From the NCBI RefSeq assembly GCF_024498215.1, contig NZ_CP101806.1, forward strand, positions 992,001 through 1,056,000: a stretch of DNA of 64,000 nt, given 5' to 3'. A program made the position numbers and the translations under genes. Position 1 is the stretch's first letter. The number at the start of each line of letters is the position of its first letter. Under the pieces are notes generated by a model, which worked only from the letters and a program-made list of their open reading frames with translations, searched no databases and was not told where the DNA came from. Source of the DNA: Mycoplasmopsis caviae (lineage in GTDB: Bacteria > Bacillota_I > Bacilli_A > Mycoplasmatales > Metamycoplasmataceae). Positions 33,962 to 45,769 of this stretch are shown here, piece after piece.

Positions 33962-34007
33962 ATTATTCTCCTTACGGATTTATATTGTATATATTATAAA
34001 TCTATAC

Positions 34008-34022
34008 TACTATAAAACAGTA
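34008..34022 (-). repeat. CTATAAAA(C/T)AG hairpin element in front of deoD
   Basis: TACTATAAAACAGTA, 47 bases upstream of the deoD start. On the minus strand UACUGU-UUU-AUAGUA pairs 6 bp with one G-U. Its tail TACCTTTGGGTAAAA matches the one at 7027. Confidence 0.5.
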
Positions 34023-34155
34023 CCTTTGGGTAAAAACATATTTTTATGAAAAAAATTACATAAAATTTGTTTATTTATCTTTTTTAAAATAAAAAATATT
34101 GCATTTATATCAAAAAAATGAAAAAATTTCATTTTTACAGTAATGCAAATTTACT

Positions 34156-34180
34156 AAAAAGCCTATAAAATAGCCTTTTT
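34156..34180 (-). terminator. Terminator after the rbgA operon (hairpin-set member)
   Basis: AAAAAG and CTTTTT enclose CTATAAAATAG with a single mismatch; T run on the minus strand, directly after the stop of the last gene. Confidence 0.75.
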
Positions 34181-34610
34181 AGAATTCTTCAAGCATTTTT
34201 ATTTGTTTTTCAGGATACTTCTTAAGTCCAAATTTAACATACTTTTTTACAGCTTTAATTATTACTTCTTCATCTTTATTGTCACCAATAGATTTAATAA
34301 GAGAATATTCAACAAAAAGTAAGCATAAATAATAAAGTGAAACAACAAGCATTATTAAAAAAACACAAATTAGTGTTATTAATAAGATAGTATAAACTTT
34401 TGACGATTCTGCTTTTGCTTGTCAAACTGAAGCAATTGATGTAATAATTACTAAAATAACCATAAAGATAAATATCAAGCCAAAAGTTTTAATGCTCATT
34501 TGGTTCTTTATAGATAAGTGGCGCAGATTAGATCTATATACTTTAGTATATGCGTCAACTTTTTGATCAAAAGTATACTTCTTGTTATTAGAATCTATAT
34601 TTTGTTTCAT
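34179..34610 (-). CDS. Small membrane protein, unknown
   Basis: 143 residues with two membrane helices (TFGLIFIFMVILVIITSIA and the stretch LLITLICVFLIMLVVSLYYL) between a charged N-terminus and a Lys-rich cytosolic tail. A TGA Trp between the helices hides its true length from standard-code reading. Starts 10 bases after rbgA with TTAGGAGAAG. No family recognised. Confidence 0.75.
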
Positions 34611-34619
34611 AGTCTTCTC

Positions 34620-35474
34620 CTAATCATAAGTAATATTACTAAGGTCTCTCACTCAATTTAAAATATATTTATATGTTCTCTCAAAATCTATTTTTTTGTC
34701 AATTTTGTAATTTCGCTTTTCAGCTATTTGTGCTAGAAGATTATAGGCATCAATTTCACTTAAGTCATCACTTTGTTCAACTTTAATTCCAAATTCATTG
34801 CTAATTTTTTCTGGATAATATTTGACTAAAACCCTCAAAAAGTTTTCTGCTAAAAATCTTTTTGGAAAGATATTTGTTTCAATTGAGCCAATCATTGCTA
34901 ACTTAATAGCAGCACTCTGGTCTTCATGTTTAGGTAACAAAATACCTGGTGTATCCATAAAGTAAAAATTCTCTGCTATGACTCATTTTTTTACACGAGT
35001 AACACCAGGATAATTAGCAACTTTTAAACTCTTTTTTTGACTAATTAAATTAATTAGTGTGCTTTTACCTGCATTAGGCACTCCAAGAACAAAAACCTTA
35101 ATATTACTTGTTAAAAAGCCTTTTTCTTTATCTCTTTTTATTTTTGCCTGTGATAAAACTTTAAGTTGGCTAAGTATTTGATTTCTACTTTTAGCAACTC
35201 TTAGATCAAGTCATAAGAGTTTTTCACCCTGAAATCTTTTTTGAATTTTTTGTTTTTTATTTTTGTCCATCAAATCACTTTTTGTAATAACAAAAAGTCT
35301 TGGTTTTTGAGGTGCTATTTTGTCAAAGTCTTCATTGTAACTGCTGATTGGAATTCGAGCATCTAGGACAATTAAAAATATATCAGCTAAACTTGCATTT
35401 TCCTTTATCTCACGCATAGCTTTAGCCATATGCCCCGGATATCAATTAATTAATGTTTGCTCACTGTTACTCAT
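34620..35474 (-). CDS. rbgA: Ribosome biogenesis GTPase RbgA (YlqF)
   Basis: 284 residues. INWYPGHMAKA is the family N-terminal signature. Circularly permuted GTPase motifs follow: TKSDL (G4) first, then GVPNAGKST (G1), PGVTR (G2) and DTPGIL (G3). It assists late 50S assembly. A TGA Trp lies in INWYPGH. Start overlaps the DivIVA-like gene by 8 bases. Confidence 0.93.
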
Positions 35475-35727
35475 TGCTTTTAATTTTCTTTCTTAAATTT
35501 GTGTCAATTAAATCATTAAATTGTTTGTTTTCTAATTCAATGATTTTGTTGTTTAATCTTTGTCTTTCGCTGTTTCTTGCTTCTTCAAGTGATTCAATCT
35601 CGCTTTCAAGATCCTTTATGTAATTTCATAATTGATCTATAAATGAATCAACTTCTGGAACACTGTATCCATTTAATTCTCTTGTAAAATTTTTATTAAA
35701 AAATTTTTCGCTTTCTATTTTTTTCAT
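35467..35727 (-). CDS. DivIVA/GpsB-like coiled-coil protein
   Basis: 86 residues. KFFNKNFTRELNGYSVPEVD followed by SFIDQLWNYIKDLE matches the DivIVA/GpsB N-terminal membrane-binding motif (F..+..GY...EVD.F). A coiled coil follows (SEIESLEEARNSERQRLNNK). In walled bacteria these proteins guide septum and wall synthesis; a wall-less mycoplasma would need only the membrane or division role. TGA Trp in DQLWNY. Confidence 0.7.
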
Positions 35728-35736
35728 AATTGCCTC

Positions 35737-36456
35737 TTATTTCTTATTATTATATATATTATTTAGTATTATTCCACTAGCAACAGCTACATTAAGGCTT
35801 TCAAACTCAATAGGAATATAAACTTTTTGATCACAATATTTATATAAATTTTTGCTAATTCCTCTACCCTCATTACCTAAAATTATTACAAGTTTTTTGC
35901 TATTAATTTTTAACTCATCGAGCTTAATAGAATCTTTTTCAAGGGATGTGGCTATAATGTAATAACCGTTTTTGCTCAATTCTCTTAATAGTGCTTCATT
36001 ATTTATTTCCTTAATGAGTGAGATACTAAATAATGCACCTTGTGTTGCTCTAATTACCTTGTCATTATAGAAGTTAACGTTTGATATGACTGTGTCAAAG
36101 TTAAAACATGCTGCATTTCTTATTATGGTTCCAACATTACCTGGATCCTGAACATTATCAAGTAAAATTATTTTGTTGCCAATCTTATGATTAGGCTTTA
36201 TACATAATGCAACAACGCCATCTGGATGTAAGAGATTAGAAATACTTTTGAGTACATTTTCTTTTACTAATGTGGCTGTTTTATAGGTGTTTTTGTTTTC
36301 TAATTCAAATATTTCAACTACTAAATTTTTAGCCAAAGCTTCATTTACTAAATGATAACCTGAAACTAAAAAGTAATCACTTTTGTTGTCTTTTTGAATC
36401 TGTTTTAAATGCTTAATTTTAGGATTATTAACACTTGAAATTACTATTTTTTCCAT
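35737..36456 (-). CDS. TrmH/SpoU-family RNA 2'-O-methyltransferase
   Basis: 239 residues. An N-terminal substrate-binding part (NNPKIKHLKQIQKDNK) is followed by a SPOUT knot: LLDNVQDPGNVGTIIRNA, VIILGNEGRGIS and IPIEFESLNVAVASGIIL. It probably methylates ribose in 23S rRNA; the exact site is unknown. Overlaps trmL by 13 bases. Confidence 0.88.
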   Translation of the reverse strand: MEKIVISSVNNPKIKHLKQIQKDNKSDYFLVSGYHLVNEALAKNLVVEIFELENKNTYKTATLVKENVLKSISNLLHPDGVVALCIKPNHKIGNKIILLDNVQDPGNVGTIIRNAACFNFDTVISNVNFYNDKVIRATQGALFSISLIKEINNEALLRELSKNGYYIIATSLEKDSIKLDELKINSKKLVIILGNEGRGISKNLYKYCDQKVYIPIEFESLNVAVASGIILNNIYNNKK

Positions 36457-36974
36457 TTCAATAAAAAATCCTTTTCTTTTTGAACTTCATATAAACTTAA
36501 ATTATTAAAGTTTAACTGTCTCATAATTTCATAACCCACAATAGCAACGGTGTTAGCTAAATTAATTGATCTCATTTCGCTCATCATTGGAATTCTAAGA
36601 CAATTATCTAAATTAGATTGCAAAATTTCCTTGTCAATTCCAGTTGATTCCTTACCAAACATAACTCAAATTTCTTTATTACTTTTATATTCTTTTTTGA
36701 AATTTACACTTGTATATGTTTTGAGACCATATCTTGTCAAATAATAAATGTTTTTATTTTTATATTTTTGATAAAAATCATTATATGATGAATGAATTTC
36801 ATGTTCAATATCGCTGAGCAAGCGTCCTGCTGCTGGCCTTGATAAATACTTAGGATCAAGATCAAAACCAATAGGTTTAATAATATGAAGCTTTGCACCT
36901 AGTGCAAAACAAGTTCTTATTATATTTCCTGTGTTTGGTGAAATTTCAGGTTGAAATAATACAATATTAAGCAT
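36444..36974 (-). CDS. trmL: tRNA (cytidine/uridine(34)-2'-O)-methyltransferase TrmL
   Basis: 176-residue minimal SPOUT enzyme: [28 protein letters not shown], and [19 protein letters not shown]. It modifies the wobble base of leucine tRNAs. A TGA Trp follows NKEI. First gene of the operon leading to rbgA. Confidence 0.9.
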
Positions 36975-37049
36975 CTTGAACTCCTTAAATTAATAAATTA
37001 ATTTTAATACAAATATTGCTAATAATGAATAAGTATTTTGCAGGGTTAA

Positions 37050-37077
37050 TAAAAAAATCAAGCTTCTGTGCCTGATT
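37050..37077 (-). terminator. Terminator of tig
   Basis: Minus-strand AATCAGGC pairs with GCTTGATT (one G-U) and is followed by seven T. Confidence 0.75.
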
Positions 37078-37109
37078 AATTATTAAATTGTATATAGTAA
37101 TTATTAGTA

Positions 37110-38615
37110 TTATTTTTTGCTTGTTGCTTTTTTAGTTGTCTTTTTTTCAGTTTTAGGTTTATCTTTTGATTCGTCTTTTTTAGTTTCTTCTTGCTTATCT
37201 TTGGCAAAATATTCTTTAATTTTCTTATCTAAAATTTTAGTTAACTCATCTTTTGCTTTTGAATATTCAGCAAAACCTTCTTTATCATACTTAGCTAAAA
37301 TTGTTTCCAAAACAACAAATGTTTCTAGCTTCTTGATAACATCGCCATCTTTGGTAATTTTCCCGTTTTCATCAAAAAATGCATTTTTAATAATATCTGG
37401 TTCAAAACCCATACTATATGCGATTGAAAGTATTCTAGATTCAAATTTTTCTTTTTCAAATGTTGCTTCAACTGAGTTAAAAATTTGATTACTAATTGTT
37501 TGGTGCTTAACCTTATTAATTTGATCCTTGGTTAAAAAATCTATAAATTGTTCTTTAGTTTTGCCTAAAAGCTTAAGATATTCATAAAATTTAACTTTTT
37601 GTCGTTTTAAGTTTGATTCAACCTCAGAAAGAGCTTCTTTAACTTGATCCTTTACGAATATTTTATGAACTTCAAACTTATTCTTTTCAAGAAATTCATC
37701 AATTAGCAATTCAAAGAATTTTTCAATTGATTCATCAAGAGATGATATTTCAAGTGTCAATTTAACTTCTTTTTTCAAATCATCTATGTTCTTAACATTT
37801 GCCATTTTCGGTAATTGAACTGAGTTTATATTTTTTTCAGTCAATTCAACATTTTCTTTTCTTCTTGCATCAACAATTTCCACTTCAAAAATTGCTGGTT
37901 GACCACTAAGTTTATCAACACCATAATCTTTTGGAAATGTTACTTTTACTTCGCCTTTTCAACCAATTTTCTTGCCTACTAATTGTTCTTCAAATGTATC
38001 AATAAATGTTTTTGAACCTAGTTTAAGATCAAAATTTTGTGCTTCTCCACCATCAAATGGTTCATTGTTAACAAAACCTTTATAATTAAGTGTTACGAAA
38101 TCGCCAATTTTCGTTTTTTCATTTTTTTCAAGTGTTATAATTAATGCATTTCTTTCAAGTGATTGTTTAATAAAATCTTCAACATCTTTCTTTGTAACCT
38201 TTAGCAATTCAAATTTTGTTTTAGGAGACTTAATTTCAATTTTTTCAAAGTCAGGTAAAAGTGGAAAAATCAAATCAAGTTCTGCACCTTTTTGCGGATC
38301 AAAGTTTTTTAATTCCATTTGTGGAATAAATGCTAATCTTTTATATTGACTTGTTAATTGTTCTTTTATTGAAGCATAATTTTTAGTTCAGTAAGCGTCA
38401 ATTGCATCATTTGCAATTTCAAGTGGATTAATTCTTTTATTAATTTCATGTTGTGGAGCTTTACCAGGTCTAAAGCCAGGAATTTTAATACTTTTAACTT
38501 TTTTTTCTAATGTTTCTGCATAAAGTTTTTCTCATTCTTTACCATTGATTTCAAGTTTATATGTTAGTTCGCTTTTCTTTTCATCAATAGTAACATTTTT
38601 GTTATTATCAGCCAT
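37110..38615 (-). CDS. tig: Trigger factor
   Basis: 501 residues: ribosome-binding N-domain containing PGFRPGKAP, an FKBP-type prolyl isomerase domain (GDFVTLNYKGFVNNEPFDGG), and a long helical chaperone C-domain. A low-complexity Lys/Glu/Thr tail (about 45 residues) extends it. It binds nascent chains at the ribosome exit. TGA Trp codons in ..AYWTKNY and ..IGWKG. The start has AAGGAG. Monocistronic, with own terminator. Confidence 0.93.
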
Positions 38616-38735
38616 AATTCTCCTTAATATGTTTTCATATAATATCTAATAATGTATTTTAATTTTATTATATTAATTAGATTTAAAAAGTATTTTATCT
38701 AAATTGGAAAAGTGAAATAGTTATTTAAAATTAAG

Positions 38736-38787
38736 AAAACCAAACACACTATTGACAAAATTCAGCATATTTAGTGTGTTTGATTTT
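38736..38787 (-). terminator. Terminator of the ECF S-component gene
   Basis: Sixteen-base arms, AAAACCAAACACACTA and TAGTGTGTTTGATTTT, pair with one G-U and enclose a 20-base loop. The stem starts right after the stop codon. Confidence 0.75.
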
Positions 38788-39459
38788 TTATCAATGATAT
38801 TGAGATCTTTGGATATATTTTTTTCTCAAAAACCTTACAAGTGGGTAGACTGAAGTTGCAAGAAAGCCACACATAAGAGGTTCGCAAGTTATGTTAATAG
38901 GATGTGTAATAATCCATTCTTTAATTGGGAGCAAATTCTTTAAATTTCCGAATAATTTATTGTGTAAATGCTGGAAAGACAGAGTTAGTGAAATGTTTAA
39001 AATTGCCGCAATAATTGCTATTAATATAAACTTTCAAATTCTTATCTCTTTTTTGACATTAAGTACTATATATAAGGCATATACAATTAGTGACATTAGT
39101 AATCTAGGCAGTACAGAGATATCAAAATATTGATACTTTACAACTCCTAAAATATAGGCTGCAAACATCGAACTAAGTCCAAAACCAAGACCACATGAGA
39201 AACTTCCAATAAAACCAAGATGAAATGTTGCAAAAACAACAATGAATGATAAGAAAGTAATTTGCGTAGGTCCTAATGATATAAATCCTAAATATGGAAC
39301 AAATATTGAAGCAAAAAATCAAGCTAAATAAAAAGCTAATGTCGTAATCAAGAAAATTAAAAGAGAAGTCTTAGATATTTTTTTATACTTTCATAAAATA
39401 ATATTTACAAACTTTCTTTTGTATTTTTTGTTCAAATTCATAAAGGTATTATAAAGCAT
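38788..39459 (-). CDS. ECF transporter S component-like membrane protein
   Basis: 223 residues (217 if the second ATG at 39441 is used), about six membrane helices. The pattern FVPYLGFISLGPTQITFLSF, HLGFIGSFSCGLGFGLSSMF and LPRLLMSLIVYAL resembles vitamin-binding S components, including the PRLL motif. Such proteins pair with an ECF module (two ATPases and T protein) encoded elsewhere; none is next to it. Substrate unknown. Neither start has a good ribosome-binding site. TATAAT lies between the two ATGs, so use of the second would mean a leaderless mRNA. Confidence 0.6.
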
Positions 39460-39702
39460 AATATTTAAAGGTACTCCATTTTGAAAAATACACCTTTTGT
39501 TTTTCATACCAAATGATTTAAATGGCGACATTAATTTTCAAATAATCATTAACTAACAAACAAATTCGCTTGTTTTTGTATAACTTAACATTCTTTACTA
39601 AAAAATCTATAAAAAAGGCTTATAAGAAAATTCAATGAATATGACCTTGAACATTTCACAACAGGTACAAAACCCACAATTAAATTTTGCAGTTTAACAA
39701 AA

Positions 39703-39732
39703 AAACATCATTCCATTAAATGAATGATGTTT
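39703..39732 (-). terminator. Terminator of the nucleoside importer operon
   Basis: AAACATCATTC and GAATGATGTTT form an 11-bp stem; seven T follow on the minus strand. The rest of the 286-base gap to 39459 shows no gene. Confidence 0.85.
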
Positions 39733-39745
39733 CAAGAAAATTAAT

Positions 39746-40702
39746 TTAACGTTTAGATTTATCATAGTTGACACCAGCAGCTGCAGGTCCTGGAGACAAT
39801 TTGCTAAATGCAACTAACGATATTAATGTAAACACAAATGGAACCATTCCAAATAAAGCACCATAATTTGTTAAGTCTTTTTTAAAGAAACCTTCAGAAA
39901 ATGTTTTGAATGCTGGTGCATCCTTTGCTAGAACAGCCATATAATAGAATATTGAGAATATAAACGAGCATATAAAAACATATAAAACGTTTCAGTGTCC
40001 CATAATCATAATAGCAAGTGCTAAGAAACCAAGTCCACTAACTGAACCATTAAAACCCCTTGTTGATTGAACAAATATTCCACCAGCCAAGCCAGCTAAA
40101 ATACCTGAAATTACTATACCTTGTCATTTATAACTATAGACATTAATACCTGCGACGTCCACGGCTTGGGGATTTTCACCAACAGCTTTAAATCTTAGCC
40201 CTCATTTTGAATATTTTAACATTACAAATGCTAAGACCATTATTCCAATAAATATAAATAATTTCAAACTAATTATATTTTTGAACCCTGTTGGTGCAAG
40301 TGATAACTCTTGGACATTAAACGAAACTAATTGTTGGGCATCCCCTAATACTTCTTTTGAACAAAATACTGATGCAACACCAACTGCAAGAATGTTTAAT
40401 GCTACACCAGAAATTGTGTGCTCGGATTTTAATATAATTGTGGCAAAACCATGAATTAAACTAAATAAAAGTCCACCAATTACAGCACCAATTAGAAGCA
40501 CAAATTGTAAATATGGAGTTTCTGTCTCACCAAAACTTTTACCAACTGCTGCATAACCGAGAGCGCCCATTGCCATTGTTCCTTCAATACCAATGTTAAC
40601 AATTCCGGCACGTTCACTAAATAAACCAGCTGTTGCTGCAAGGCCTAAAACAATAGCATAGAAAAAAACATTTTGAATTGATGTTTCTAAAATATCCATC
40701 AT
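39746..40702 (-). CDS. Nucleoside ABC transporter permease 2 (BMP-type importer)
   Basis: 318 residues, about nine membrane helices. ERAGIVNIGIEGTMAMGA and the conserved region SGVALNILAVG are BPD_transp_2-family motifs typical of BMP-type nucleoside permeases. TGA Trp codons in KWGLRF, YKWQG and HWNV. Works with the larger permease, the double ATPase and the lipoprotein. AGGTAAAATAA precedes; last gene of the operon. Confidence 0.88.
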
Positions 40703-40703
40703 T

Positions 40704-41060
40704 TTATTTTACCTCCATAAGTTTAGTTATTTCTCTAAATCTTGAATAATGTTCAAGAGATTTAACTCTATCTGTTGTTTTAATTAAATCATTGTAAATC
40801 TCACTGTTATTTTTCTTAAATGCCCTAACTTGTTGATTACACTTTTGTGCTAATTCAACAAGTTTAATTTTTAATTCTTCTTTTTTATCACTATTTTTTT
40901 CTGAATTAAATTGCTTTTTGGCTGAATGATATTGATTTCTAAGCATAAAAAATTCATTGTTAAATTCTATTTTTGCTAATTCCAAACCTCTATCAAAGTT
41001 TTCGAAGTATTGATTTTTTAAATCTTCATTCATTAAGCCAATTTTAACTTTTTGTTCCAT
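40704..41060 (-). CDS. Coiled-coil ORF, probably the detached C-terminus of permease 1
   Basis: 118 residues, all charged helix, no membrane segment. It has no Shine-Dalgarno site at its ATG, and its frame stays open upstream, overlapping the end of permease 1. The character is the same as that permease's own charged C-terminal extension. The simplest reading is that a 1-base slip in a T run near 41145 split one protein in two. It could still be translated by coupling. Confidence 0.5.
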   Translation of the reverse strand: MEQKVKIGLMNEDLKNQYFENFDRGLELAKIEFNNEFFMLRNQYHSAKKQFNSEKNSDKKEELKIKLVELAQKCNQQVRAFKKNNSEIYNDLIKTTDRVKSLEHYSRFREITKLMEVK

Positions 41061-41098
41061 TTTTTCTTTTTCGGATTGTACATATTTAAATAAATTAT

Positions 41099-42703
41099 TT
41101 AAGTGAATTTTATTTTTTGTATACTGAATATTGAATATTTGTATCAGAAAATATATTTGAATTCATTGATATATTCTTCTTTTTTTAGTCTAAATTCTGA
41201 AAGAACTTTTATTTTGCTTGCCTGATAGATATTTTTAAGGTCATGAATTTCATTGTATCCCAATTGGTCTAATTTTTGTTTTAATTCTAATTTTTGTTTA
41301 GCAACATTTTGGAATAATGTCTCCACTTCCTTGGAGTTCATTTTATTTTTGTTTTTACCAATTTTTAATAATACAGAATTATCAAGTTCTTTAATTTGTG
41401 CTTTTATTTTAGCAAATTGTGGCTTGTTCTTGTTGTAATTTTCTTTGGCAACAACTAAATTCTTCTTATAAGTTTCTTTATATTCTTTTATTTTTGCTTT
41501 TACATTAGCCTTTTCTCTTTTATAAATACTTTGAGTATTTAAAGCAATAGCTCTTCTTAATATATTAATAGGTCTAAAATTTGAAAACGAGCTAGATAAC
41601 GCTGCAGTATAAATAATAATACCAAATATAATGTCTAGTCCACCTTCTTTAACTCCGCTTGATGAATATTCATCAGAAATAAATGTTTGACCATTATCCA
41701 TTATTGAATAAAAAATTGTTGAAAAAATAATACCAATTGGATTATTTTGACCAATTAAAGCGATTGGAATTGTATTGAAACCTTGTGATAAGGGCTGACT
41801 TAGAACTGTCACAGTATATTTTGTTTCTTTAACAGCAAAATAAACAAAACCTGCAATTCCTGCTAAGAACCCTGAAAATCCAAGAGATAAAATAGTTAAC
41901 AAATGTTGATTTGAACCCGAATATTCACTTGCATTCTTGTTAATACCATTCATCTTAATCTTGTAGCCAAGGGTTGTAAATGACATAATAACAAAAAGTA
42001 CAATTGCAATTAGAATAAATAATATCATTCCTCATACAACAAAGTTAGCAGGATGAAATATTCCACGTAAACCTATTGAATAACTACCTGTTGTACTATT
42101 TGGATGTGGAAGAGGATAATTAACAAAAAAGTATTCTCCAAGTGCAACAACTATTCAGTTTAATAATATTGTTGAAACAACCTCATGAATCTTAAAAAAT
42201 GTTTTAAAAATGCCTGCAAGTGCTGCTAGCATAAAGCCACAAACACCTGAAAATATCATAATTAATATTAAATTAAAATCACTTTTATATAGGCTTGAAC
42301 CAACAGGTGTTAACTTATTAATGATTATTAATGCACTAATTCCGCCTAACATCATTTGACCAGGAACACCAATATTAAAGAATCCCGCCTTAAATGAAAA
42401 ACTTACACCAGCAGTTGCAAGACCATAAACGATAATTATCAACATTAATGATTGTGACTCGCCTGTTGCACCTTTACTAAATAAGATATATAGATATTCA
42501 AATGGATTTAAATTATAAAATGATAAGAATACTGTTCCGATAAGTAATGATAAACCAATTGCTCATAACGTATTTAGTAATCTTCTTATGCCTGTTGCTG
42601 TCGATTCAGAAAGGAAAAGTTTTCTTAAAAAAGATGAAATTTTATCATTTAATTTGTCAACTAAACTTTTACTCTTTTCCTGTTGAGTCTTTTGCTTATG
42701 CAT
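41099..42703 (-). CDS. Nucleoside ABC transporter permease 1 with coiled-coil tail
   Basis: 534 residues. After a charged N-terminus come about ten membrane helices with FKAGFFNIGVPGQMMLGGIS and HEVVSTILLNWI, BPD_transp_2 motifs. From about residue 370 a long Lys/Glu-rich coiled coil follows, absent from typical permeases. Many TGA Trp codons. The final residues (WYKYSIFSIQKIKFT) look unlike the coiled coil and come after a suspected frameshift. Start overlaps the ATPase gene by 8 bases, after GGAGAGGAG. Confidence 0.85.
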
Positions 42704-44294
42704 TTTTCTCCTCTCCTTTTTTGACTGTTTCAGCCATTAATAAACCAATTTCTGCTCTTGTGTATTCCTTTGATGGTCTTACACTAAGAATTTTACCTGA
42801 GTTAATGACAGCAATTGTATCTGCAAGAGCTAAAACTTCATCTAATTCATATGAGATTAAAATAATAGCTTTTCCTGCTTCTTTTTCTTTAATTATTTTT
42901 GAGTGAATCAATTTAATCGCCCCAACATCAAGCCCACGTGTTGGCTGAACAATTAATAATAATTCATGCTCAGTGGCCATTTCACGACCTACGATTGCTT
43001 TTTGTTGGTTACCACCCGAAAGCGATCTAGCAAGTGATATACCGTCATTTGTTCCACGAACGTCAAAATCAACTTCAATTTCTTTAAAAAGATCTCTTTT
43101 CTTCTTAAAATTAATTAGTCCAAAGGGTGCAAATTCCTTATAGTTAAGTCTTCTAAGAATTGAATTATCTTCAATATTGAAGTCGAGAACCAAACAATAT
43201 TTATGTCTATCACCTGGAACAACATTAATTTTAGAAACTTTATTTCTTTTGTTAACGCCTCATTTTGCTATGTCTGTTCTAACAACTTTTTCAACTGTTT
43301 TATTTGTTTCTGGATTCTTAACAGTTTTTTTAATATTCATAAATATTGAACCAGACTTAGGTTTTAATAATCCATATATTGTTTTTTCTAGTGTTTCTTG
43401 TCCATTACCTTCAACACCAGCAAAAGCTAAAATTTCACCAGGTCTAACTTTAAACGAAACATCATGGAGTGAAACATTAGCTTTAACATTTACGTTTTCA
43501 AATTCTAATACTGGCTCAGAATTTGGATTAGCAATTTTACCATCATTAAGTGGTAAAACAACTTTTGAACCAACCATTGCTTCAGCCATTTGCTCAATAG
43601 ATGTTGTTGCTACATCAAATGTGCCAATTACTCTACCTTTTCGAATAACTGTCGCCTCATCAGCAACCTCTTTAACTTCATTTAATTTGTGTGAGATAAA
43701 TATGATTGTCTTTCCATTTTCTCTAAAAACTTTCATCGTTTCAAGAAGACCTTTGATTTCTTGGTCTGTTAAAACGGCTGTAGGTTCATCAAAAACTAAA
43801 ATATCAGCATCTCTATAAAGCATTTTCATAATTTCAACTTTTTGTTGAGTTGCAACTGATGCTTTTGATGTTTGTTGTTTTAAGTCAAATTTAAGATTAT
43901 ATAAATCTTGAATTGCTTTGATTTTTATTGAAGCTATACTTTTATCTAGAAAATTGAGTCTTGGTAAGGTAAATTCAGAACCCATTATTACATTTTCTAA
44001 ATTTGTATAAACATCAACAAGTTTAAAATGTTGGTGAACCATTCCAATACCAAGGTCGTTAGCTTGGTTTGGATTCTTAATAATGGTTGTTTTGCCATTA
44101 ATTTTAATAGAACCCATCGTTGGTTCATACAAACCAAATAAAATTGATGTCAAAGTGCTCTTACCAGCACCATTTTCACCAATTAAAGCATGAATTGTAC
44201 CTTTTTTAACTTTGAATGTAACATCATCATTGGCACGAATACCAACAAAATCTTTTGTAATGTGTTCAAATTCTACTGCATATTGTGTTTCCAT
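42696..44294 (-). CDS. Nucleoside ABC transporter, double ATP-binding protein
   Basis: 532 residues with two ABC domains. The first has Walker A GENGAGKST, Walker B DILVFDEP, and a degenerate signature SKASVATQQK instead of LSGGQ. The second has GVEGNGQETL, a degenerate P-loop, a good signature LSGGNQQK, and LLIVQPTRGLD with Gln in place of the usual Glu-type residue. This asymmetry is usual for sugar/nucleoside-type double ATPases. Start METQYAVEF at 44294 follows AAAGGAG; the longer frame from 44321 has none. Confidence 0.9.
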
Positions 44295-44328
44295 ATTTCT
44301 CCTTTCTATTATTTTATTCATAAATATA

Positions 44329-44357
44329 AGACACTAAAAGTTATTCTTTTAGTGTCT
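44329..44357 (-). terminator. Intra-operon hairpin after the binding-protein gene
   Basis: AGACACTAAAAG pairs perfectly with CTTTTAGTGTCT around TTATT. The U run is weak, so it likely protects the lipoprotein mRNA or attenuates, leaving more binding protein than ATPase. Confidence 0.65.
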
Positions 44358-44380
44358 AGTTTAGTTATATTATACTAAGT

Positions 44381-45769
44381 TTATTTTCTTGTTTCAGCAG
44401 CAAGATAATTGATATACTTGCTTGTATTACCATTTTCAATCATTGATTGGTTAACTGTTGTTAATCTATTTTCAATTTCGGTCTTATCGTCTAAATATTT
44501 CTTAACGCCCTCATCTAGTGCTTCTTGTGCCTTCTTTTGTTCTTCTTCACCATAAGCATTTAGTATACTTGCAGGTGCAACACCTACAAATGATTTTGTT
44601 ACATCATCTTTGTTATAAACTAGAGGAGTTGATTGTGGATCAGACATACCTTCCACAAAACCAGATACAATTGTTGTGCCGCCTGTCGAATATAATTCAG
44701 CTAACACAGTATAGATTGCTTGACCAACACTCTTTGTTACAGAAGTAAAGAATGGTGCTTTTTTATCATATGCTTTTCTTTGGTCAGCATCAACACCAAT
44801 AATAAGTTGTCCTTCTTTTTTGACGGTTTTCATTTGATTACGCATTTCAGCAGTAATCGAACCAGCAACTGGAAATACAACTTGTGCATTTTGAATACCT
44901 TCAACTGCCTTTTTAGAAATTGCTGTATTGCTTTTAAAGTTTGTTGATAAGTTAATTGTATCAGCAAATGATTTAACTTTTTTATCTGGATTCTTTTCGT
45001 TTCAATAAATCATTCCTTTAAATAAACCTTCAATAAAATCAGTAACTGCTGGATAAGGAATACCACCAAAAGTACCAACTGTTTTTTGTTCAGGTTCGGT
45101 ATATTTTTCACCTAGGTATTTAGAAATAGCATATCCTGCCATAAAACCAGCTTGTTTTGTTTCAAACAATAATGAAATATAATGGCCTTTAAGTTTTTCA
45201 TTTTCTTCTTTATCTTTATTAAATTCATCAAATTGAGCTTTTGCATCAAAATCAGTTGCAATAAATACAATCTTGTTCTTTCTTATTATTTCTACATATT
45301 TATCATCTTTTAAAAATTTTGACAATGCATCTCCATGAGTAAAACCGTTAAGAACTAAGTACTTGAAGCCACTATTGATTGCGTTTTTATATGCGTCAAT
45401 TAACTTATTGTCTTTTGGTTCAACATATGAATTGTGTAAACCTCTTTTAACAGTTGGTCCATTAAGTCCTAATTCATAAGATAACTTATGAAGTGCTTCT
45501 CAACCTGATTGGTTAAATGATTTATCCTTAACATTACCCTCATCTGTTATAAATATTGTTCTAGGTGCATTTTCAATAGTATAACCATCCTTAAGTTTTA
45601 TATTCTTAATTGATTTAATATCAGCTAGTGTTTTAAGTGTTTTAATACCATCACTATCTACAATTTCTTCAAATTTTGTTTCTCCACAGCCAGCAGATAA
45701 CATAATTGGTGTAAATGCTGCTGCTGTTCCTAGAATTGAAATAGCTTTCAATGAAAGTTTTTTTGACAT
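44381..45769 (-). CDS. BMP-family nucleoside-binding lipoprotein
   Basis: 462 residues. Signal peptide and lipobox (MSKKLSLKAISILGTAAAF ... LSAGC), then a periplasmic-binding fold: FITDEGNVKDKSFNQSGWEAL and GTFGGIPYPAVTDFIEG are BMP-family signatures. It captures nucleosides outside the cell for the adjoining permeases and ATPase. The start at 45769 follows AAGGAAGA; the longer frame from 45805 lacks a site. TGA Trp codons at several positions. Confidence 0.9.
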
